Both the position numbers and the translations under genes were made by a program. Positions 24,394 through 27,856 of a DNA stretch of 27,856 nt are shown here, one piece after another. Numbering within the stretch: position 1 is the first letter of the stretch; each line of letters begins with the position of its first letter. The stretch comes from SHYR01 sp034406555 (lineage in GTDB: Bacteria > Chloroflexota > Dehalococcoidia > UBA2979), in contig DASCRM010000047.1 of NCBI GenBank assembly GCA_034406555.1, positions 1 through 27,856 of the forward strand, in the 5' to 3' direction. The notes under the pieces are model-generated. The model did not search any database. It had not been told where the DNA came from and saw only the letters and a program-made list of their open reading frames with translations.

Positions 24394-25659
24394 CTAGGCC
24401 GTCGACTCCATCGCGTCGGCGAGCTTGCTGCGCAACTCATCGAGGTCGCCAGCGATGGCCGCGAGGACGGCCGGCGCGTCCGGGCGGCCGCCCAGCTCCG
24501 CGGCGTATCGCGAGAGTTCCGCGAGCCGCTCCATGAAAATCAGCCACGCTGCGTGGCGGTGAGGCAGCGTGTGCAGCATGCGGAAGAAACGGAAGCCCGG
24601 CCCGGCGTTCAACCCCGGATGTGACGGGCCCGCGGGCAGGGTCGTGATCATGTTCCCCAGCGGCACGATCGCCACGAACATCGCATCGACGGCGACGCCC
24701 GCCAGCGCCTTCAACTCGGCCGGCGTCTCCTCGGTGTGGGCGAAGAAGCGCGCGAGCATCTGCAGCAGCACCTCGTAGCAGTCGTCGAAGAGGTCGCAGA
24801 CTTCGACGGCGAACGGGTCGTCGATCACGTTCACGTCCGGCGAGTCGCTGGGGACGCGGGTGAACGGATTCTCCAGCACCGGCCGTGCGGGCGTGAACGC
24901 AGGATCGGCGGCGAGGATCTGGTGGTACTCCCCCTGGATCTCGAGAAGGCGGCCGTAGTGCGACCCCTCGATGTCTCCGCGGGCACCCTCGCCCTCTTCG
25001 ACGATCGTCTCGATCGCCTCGATCGCTGAGTTCAGGTCGGCAACGGGCACCAGCTCATCGAAGCCGAAGTACTGGCTCGTGGCCTGCGCCTTCGGTGGCC
25101 CGATGAACAGCCTCTCCGCGCCCAGCTTGTCGGTGAGGTGGCGGAAGCCGCCTTCGATCACGTGGTAGAGCTCGCCGATGGTCGCGAACGTGCGTGGCTC
25201 CGCCGTCACGTCGCTGTGCGCGACGGGGTCGGGGTGCGGCTGGCCGGGCGCGCAGTACACGACGCCGTCGTCCATCGCCATCCCCTGCGGCCGTTCGACG
25301 AACAGGAAGTGCTGCAACGTCTCCTCGTTGAACGGCGTTGCGACCAGCGCGAAGCCGTCCGGGTAGTAGCCGGAGCCAGCGGGGAAGTTCGGGCGACGCA
25401 GCTGGGGCGCGGCACCGATCGCGGTGAGCATGTTGCTGGCGAGCGTCAGGTGGGCCATCTCCTGACCGGCCACCTGGAGCAGGACGCTTCTCCAGCGCTC
25501 GATCGCCGCGAGCTGATCCCCGCTCACGCCCTCGCTGACATCGCTCTTCATGCTGAACGCCGCGAACAGGTAGCTGCACGCCACCCCGTGCTCGACCTCG
25601 GCGGCCTCCGAGAGGAGATAGATCAGCTCTTCTCGACTCTCGATCGAAATCCCTGCCAC
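24394..25659 (-). CDS. ferritin-like domain protein (VioB N-terminal-like)
   Basis: 421 aa from a GTG at 25659, chosen because AGGAGG (25665-25670) lies 5 nt before it; an in-frame ATG at 25683 lacks such a site. The N-terminal 200 residues match the ferritin-like domain also found at the start of VioB-type proteins: IESREELIYLLSEAAEVEHG, then GQEMAHLTLASNMLTAIGAAP. Possible metal ligands are Glu23/His24 and Glu67/His70 (EMAH). The C-terminal half is also helical (CYEVLLQMLARFFAHTEE) and ends without the VioB synthase region, so it is a stand-alone ferritin-like protein. A di-iron or other metal centre is plausible but not shown. The gene is convergent with LtrA and divergent from LLM gene 2. 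Confidence 0.8.
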   Translation of the reverse strand: MAGISIESREELIYLLSEAAEVEHGVACSYLFAAFSMKSDVSEGVSGDQLAAIERWRSVLLQVAGQEMAHLTLASNMLTAIGAAPQLRRPNFPAGSGYYPDGFALVATPFNEETLQHFLFVERPQGMAMDDGVVYCAPGQPHPDPVAHSDVTAEPRTFATIGELYHVIEGGFRHLTDKLGAERLFIGPPKAQATSQYFGFDELVPVADLNSAIEAIETIVEEGEGARGDIEGSHYGRLLEIQGEYHQILAADPAFTPARPVLENPFTRVPSDSPDVNVIDDPFAVEVCDLFDDCYEVLLQMLARFFAHTEETPAELKALAGVAVDAMFVAIVPLGNMITTLPAGPSHPGLNAGPGFRFFRMLHTLPHRHAAWLIFMERLAELSRYAAELGGRPDAPAVLAAIAGDLDELRSKLADAMESTA

Positions 25660-25664
25660 GGTGT

Positions 25665-25670
25665 CCTCCT
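25665..25670 (-). promoter_or_regulatory. Shine-Dalgarno deciding the GTG start of the ferritin-like gene
   Basis: AGGAGG on the minus strand with a 5-nt spacer to the GTG at 25659. A TAGGAT -10-like box lies at 25682-25687. Confidence 0.65.
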
Positions 25671-25714
25671 GGAGCCCGCACATCCTACGCGCTGGCCGCT
25701 CAGGCCGAGGGGTG

Positions 25715-25720
25715 TACGCT
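25715..25720 (+). promoter_or_regulatory. -10-like box TACGCT for LLM gene 2
   Basis: TACGCT, 36 nt before the ATG at 25757, within the 97-bp divergent gap. Weak match; no -35 recognised. Confidence 0.25.
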
Positions 25721-25756
25721 GCCGCTGACCTCGCGCTTCACCGGACGGAGAGCATC

Positions 25757-26680
25757 ATGTTCATCGGCTCCCAGCTTCACGCCAACGCCACCACATGGGG
25801 GAGGGTCGCCGAGACCACCCGCTGCATGGATGACGGCCCATGGCACAGCGCCTGGGTACCCGACCACTTCGTCCCGCCGCTCGACTTCCTCGATGAGGCC
25901 GACGACAACTTCGAGGGTTGGACGCTGCTCACCGCGATGGCCGCAATCACCGAACGCGTGCGCCTCGGCGTGCTCGTCGTCGGCAACACTTACCGCGACC
26001 CGGCGCTGCTCGCGAAGATGGCGGCGACGCTCGACCACGTCTCCGAGGGGCGACTGGAGTTCGGCATCGGCGCGGGTTGGCACGTGCGCGAGCACGAGGC
26101 CTACGGCTGGTACTTCCCGCCGCTGAAGGAGCGCTCTGACCGCCTCGAAGAGGCCTGCGAGCTGATCAAGGCACTCTTCACCGCTGACGGCCCGGTCGAC
26201 TACAAGGGCGAGTACTACCACCTCGATGCAGCGCCTTTCGCGCCGGGCTGCGTGCAGCAGCCGCACATTCCGATCATGGTCGGCGGCGGCGGCGAGAAGC
26301 GGACCCTGCGCACCCTCGCGTTCTACGGCGACACGCTGAACGTCTCCGGCTCAACCGCCGTGGTGAAGCACAAGATCGAGGTGCTGGAAGCCCACTGCGA
26401 GAAGATCGGCCGCGACCCCGCCACGATCACTAGAACCGTGATGCTCCCCGTCGGGCTACAGGACGACGAGGTGAAGGCCAATCGTCTGCGCGACCTCTGG
26501 GGCGCCGGACGGACGGATGAGGAGCGTGCCGCGCTGCCCTTCGGTCCCGCAGCGAGGGTGATCGAGTCGCTCGGCGCGTACGCCTCTATCGGTGTGGACG
26601 GCGTGATCTTCCAGGGCCTGCCGAACAACCCCGGCGTCTACCAGCGGCTCGCCGACGAGGTGATCCCCGCGCTGGCCTAG
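25757..26680 (+). CDS. LLM-class flavin/F420-dependent oxidoreductase (paralogue 2)
   Basis: 307 aa from the ATG at 25757 (GGAG 6 nt upstream); the frame reaches back to 25661 but overlaps the divergent ferritin-like gene's ribosome binding site. Same luciferase-like family and length as the 8552-9475 protein, sharing DHFVPP, GNTYRDPALLAKMA, IGAGW, REHEAYGW, ERSDRLEEA and IPIMVGGGGEKRTLRTLAFYGD. The C-terminal third diverges most, which is where substrate pockets often differ. It is soluble and would act in the cytoplasm. The gene is convergent with the second PAL-like propeller gene, with only 16 nt between stops, so antisense transcription between them is likely if both are expressed. Confidence 0.92.
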   Translation: MFIGSQLHANATTWGRVAETTRCMDDGPWHSAWVPDHFVPPLDFLDEADDNFEGWTLLTAMAAITERVRLGVLVVGNTYRDPALLAKMAATLDHVSEGRLEFGIGAGWHVREHEAYGWYFPPLKERSDRLEEACELIKALFTADGPVDYKGEYYHLDAAPFAPGCVQQPHIPIMVGGGGEKRTLRTLAFYGDTLNVSGSTAVVKHKIEVLEAHCEKIGRDPATITRTVMLPVGLQDDEVKANRLRDLWGAGRTDEERAALPFGPAARVIESLGAYASIGVDGVIFQGLPNNPGVYQRLADEVIPALA

Positions 26681-26696
26681 CCCTCGGGAGCGCGGC

Positions 26697-27710
26697 CTAG
26701 CCGCTGACGCGCCGCCACTTGCGCAGGCTCACCATCTCGCGAGCCGGGGTCATGCGGCTGCCCACCTCCACGTAGGAGACCTCGGCGACGTAGATGTCGC
26801 CATGCGAGTCGGTCGCGATCGCGTGCGGCCACAGGAACTGGTCGGGCGCCTCGCCGGGTAGCGGTGCGCCGACCCTCGTCACCAGTTCGCCCTCAGGCGT
26901 GTAGATCGAGACGCGGTGGCCCAGGTTCGGTACGCCGAACTGCACCGGGGGCGGACCCTGCTCGGCGACGTAGAGAGCGTTGTCGTCGCCTCGGCCGCGC
27001 GTCACCGCGACGGCGTGGTGCACGTGCCAGGTGCGCACGAACTCACCATCGACGGTGAAGACCTGCACACGATGGTTCTCGCGGTCGGCGACGATCACGT
27101 GGTCGTCGTCCACCATCGAGATGTTATGCGGCAGGCTGAACTGCCCCTCATCGGAGCCGGGCTCGCCCCACGAGAGGATGTGCTTGCCGCTGGCGTCGTA
27201 GCGGTGGATGCGGGAGTTGCGGTAGCCGTCGCTGATGAAGATGTCGCCGTTCGCCGGCGAGACCGTGATGTCGGTTGGCCGGTTGAACGGGTCCCCGCCC
27301 TGCGGTTCGGACGGCTCGCCCGTCCCGATCGTTATCAGCACGTTCCCGCTGCGATCGGTCTTCGTCATCGTGTGCGTGTGCACATCGACGAGCCAGAGGT
27401 CGTCGTTCGGATCGGTGCGAACGGCGTGCGGCCAGATGTACTGGACGCCGTCCCAGATGCGACGCGGCACGCCGTAGGGATCGACGATTTCCGTCATGCC
27501 TTCGTACGGAGTGTCGTTGCCCCAGCGGTCGATCAGGTTGCCATCGGCGTCGAAGACCAGCATCGGCATGTTGCCGCGGTTGAAGATGTACACTCGGTCC
27601 TGCGAATCGACGGCGACGGCGGTCGACTCCCGCAGCCAGTAGCCGTGCGGGATCTTCGCCCAGCCCTCAACCGCCTCGTAGCGCGTCCTTGCGGTCGGTG
27701 CTCCTGGCAT
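26697..27710 (-). CDS. PAL-like six-bladed NHL beta-propeller protein (paralogue 2)
   Basis: 337 aa from the ATG at 27710, with AGAGGTGA (27716-27723) just upstream; the frame extends to 27752 with only an Arg-rich tail. It is closely similar to the 6330-7271 protein but about 20 residues longer near residues 68-88. The match to PAL is better here: Arg45 in FNRG, His95, Tyr163 in SDGY, His195, Arg210 in ADREN and His296 have nearly the spacing of the rat PAL residues Arg533, His585, Tyr654, His690, Arg706 and His786. No signal peptide is present. PAL cleaves alpha-hydroxyglycines to amide plus glyoxylate; the bacterial substrate is unknown. A TATCCT box and a hairpin lie upstream. The last blades carry DSHGDIYVAEVSY, as in paralogue 1. 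Confidence 0.87.
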   Translation of the reverse strand: MPGAPTARTRYEAVEGWAKIPHGYWLRESTAVAVDSQDRVYIFNRGNMPMLVFDADGNLIDRWGNDTPYEGMTEIVDPYGVPRRIWDGVQYIWPHAVRTDPNDDLWLVDVHTHTMTKTDRSGNVLITIGTGEPSEPQGGDPFNRPTDITVSPANGDIFISDGYRNSRIHRYDASGKHILSWGEPGSDEGQFSLPHNISMVDDDHVIVADRENHRVQVFTVDGEFVRTWHVHHAVAVTRGRGDDNALYVAEQGPPPVQFGVPNLGHRVSIYTPEGELVTRVGAPLPGEAPDQFLWPHAIATDSHGDIYVAEVSYVEVGSRMTPAREMVSLRKWRRVSG

Positions 27711-27730
27711 CGTCGTCACCTCTTTCGATC

Positions 27731-27750
27731 GCCGGCGCCTGCGCGCCGGC
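27731..27750 (-). promoter_or_regulatory. leader hairpin upstream of PAL-like paralogue 2
   Basis: GCCGGCGC (27731-27738) pairs exactly with GCGCCGGC (27743-27750) across a 4-nt loop. It lies between the TATCCT box and the ribosome binding site, so it would be in the 5' leader, ending 7 nt before AGAGGTGA. Confidence 0.45.
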
Positions 27751-27766
27751 ACGGTCGGTTCAGTGG

Positions 27767-27772
27767 AGGATA
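27767..27772 (-). promoter_or_regulatory. -10-like box TATCCT for PAL-like paralogue 2
   Basis: TATCCT on the minus strand, 56 nt before the ATG at 27710. It places the GC-rich hairpin inside the transcribed leader. No -35 recognised. Confidence 0.35.
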
Positions 27773-27832
27773 TCGCGCCGTCGAGCCGGACGGACGGTCG
27801 CCGGGCGAGATCAAACCTGCACGCTGAACCTT

Positions 27833-27854
27833 GCCCGGTCGAGGGCCCGGTCGA
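27833..27854. repeat. 10-nt direct repeat at the window edge
   Basis: GCCCGGTCGA occurs at 27833-27842 and again at 27845-27854, 12 nt apart. It may continue beyond the window; the significance cannot be judged. Confidence 0.3.
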
Positions 27855-27856
27855 CT

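Noticed and set aside
26916..27827. Long plus-strand open frame opposite the second PAL-like gene
   Set aside because: Low-complexity Val/Asp/Arg/His composition and complete overlap with a conserved propeller gene; antisense shadow.
1..27856. tRNA, rRNA, CRISPR array, insertion sequence or prophage
   Set aside because: No cloverleaf-like arms with CCA, regularly spaced repeats, transposase motifs or phage structural genes were seen.

Overview
This is a gene-dense stretch of a G+C-rich bacterial chromosome, roughly two-thirds G+C by eye. I see no rRNA, tRNA, CRISPR array, insertion sequence or phage gene. The gene set points to Chloroflexota, most likely a Dehalococcoidia/SAR202-like lineage: two luciferase-like (LLM) flavin/F420 oxidoreductases, a fused CaiB/BaiF CoA-transferase, a MaoC-like hot-dog protein, an acyl-CoA dehydrogenase, a single-chain acyl-CoA carboxylase, an Ldh2-family dehydrogenase and two cytoplasmic PAL-like beta-propellers. 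Actinobacteria are a weaker alternative. This assignment is inference from gene content; no marker gene is present.

Layout. 1-53: C-terminal tail of a probable carboxyltransferase. 100-1302 (-): triple-rhodanese protein. 1561-4714 (+): CoA-transferase and hot-dog operon, preceded by a perfect hairpin that contains its ribosome binding site. 4758-7271 (-): PAL-like propeller, Ldh2 dehydrogenase and a small membrane protein. 7353-8228 (-): EamA transporter. 8552-9475 (+): LLM oxidoreductase 1. 9551-11574 (+): remains of a membrane-anchored Ser/Thr kinase with several frameshifts and two nonsense codons. 11582-12571 (-): aldo/keto reductase. 12699-16064 (+): BC-BCCP-CT carboxylase. 16102-19606 (-): 1-Cys peroxiredoxin, SDR and SLC13/TrkA-C permease. 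19718-20302 (+): CPT-like protein with an altered P-loop and an apparent premature stop. 20353-23090 (-): acyl-CoA dehydrogenase and MFS exporter. 23214-24387 (+): LtrA-family membrane protein with a 3' frameshift. 24394-25659 (-): ferritin-like protein. 25757-26680 (+): LLM oxidoreductase 2. 26697-27710 (-): second PAL-like propeller.

Taken together the genes look like a catabolic and detoxifying repertoire. Acids would be activated as CoA thioesters (CoA-transferase), oxidised or hydrated (ACAD, hot-dog protein) and carboxylated. LLM, SDR, AKR and Ldh2 enzymes would handle oxygenated or carbonyl substrates, and three transporters (EamA, MFS, SLC13) would move them. The most thought-provoking pattern is that the two PAL-like lyase genes each lie near one of the two paralogous LLM genes, and one is in an apparent operon with an Ldh2 dehydrogenase. 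This suggests, without proving, an intracellular hydroxylate-then-cleave route that releases glyoxylate or a related 2-oxo acid. Three genes (kinase, LtrA, CPT-like) carry disruptions, so part of the window appears to be decaying, or contains a few sequence errors.
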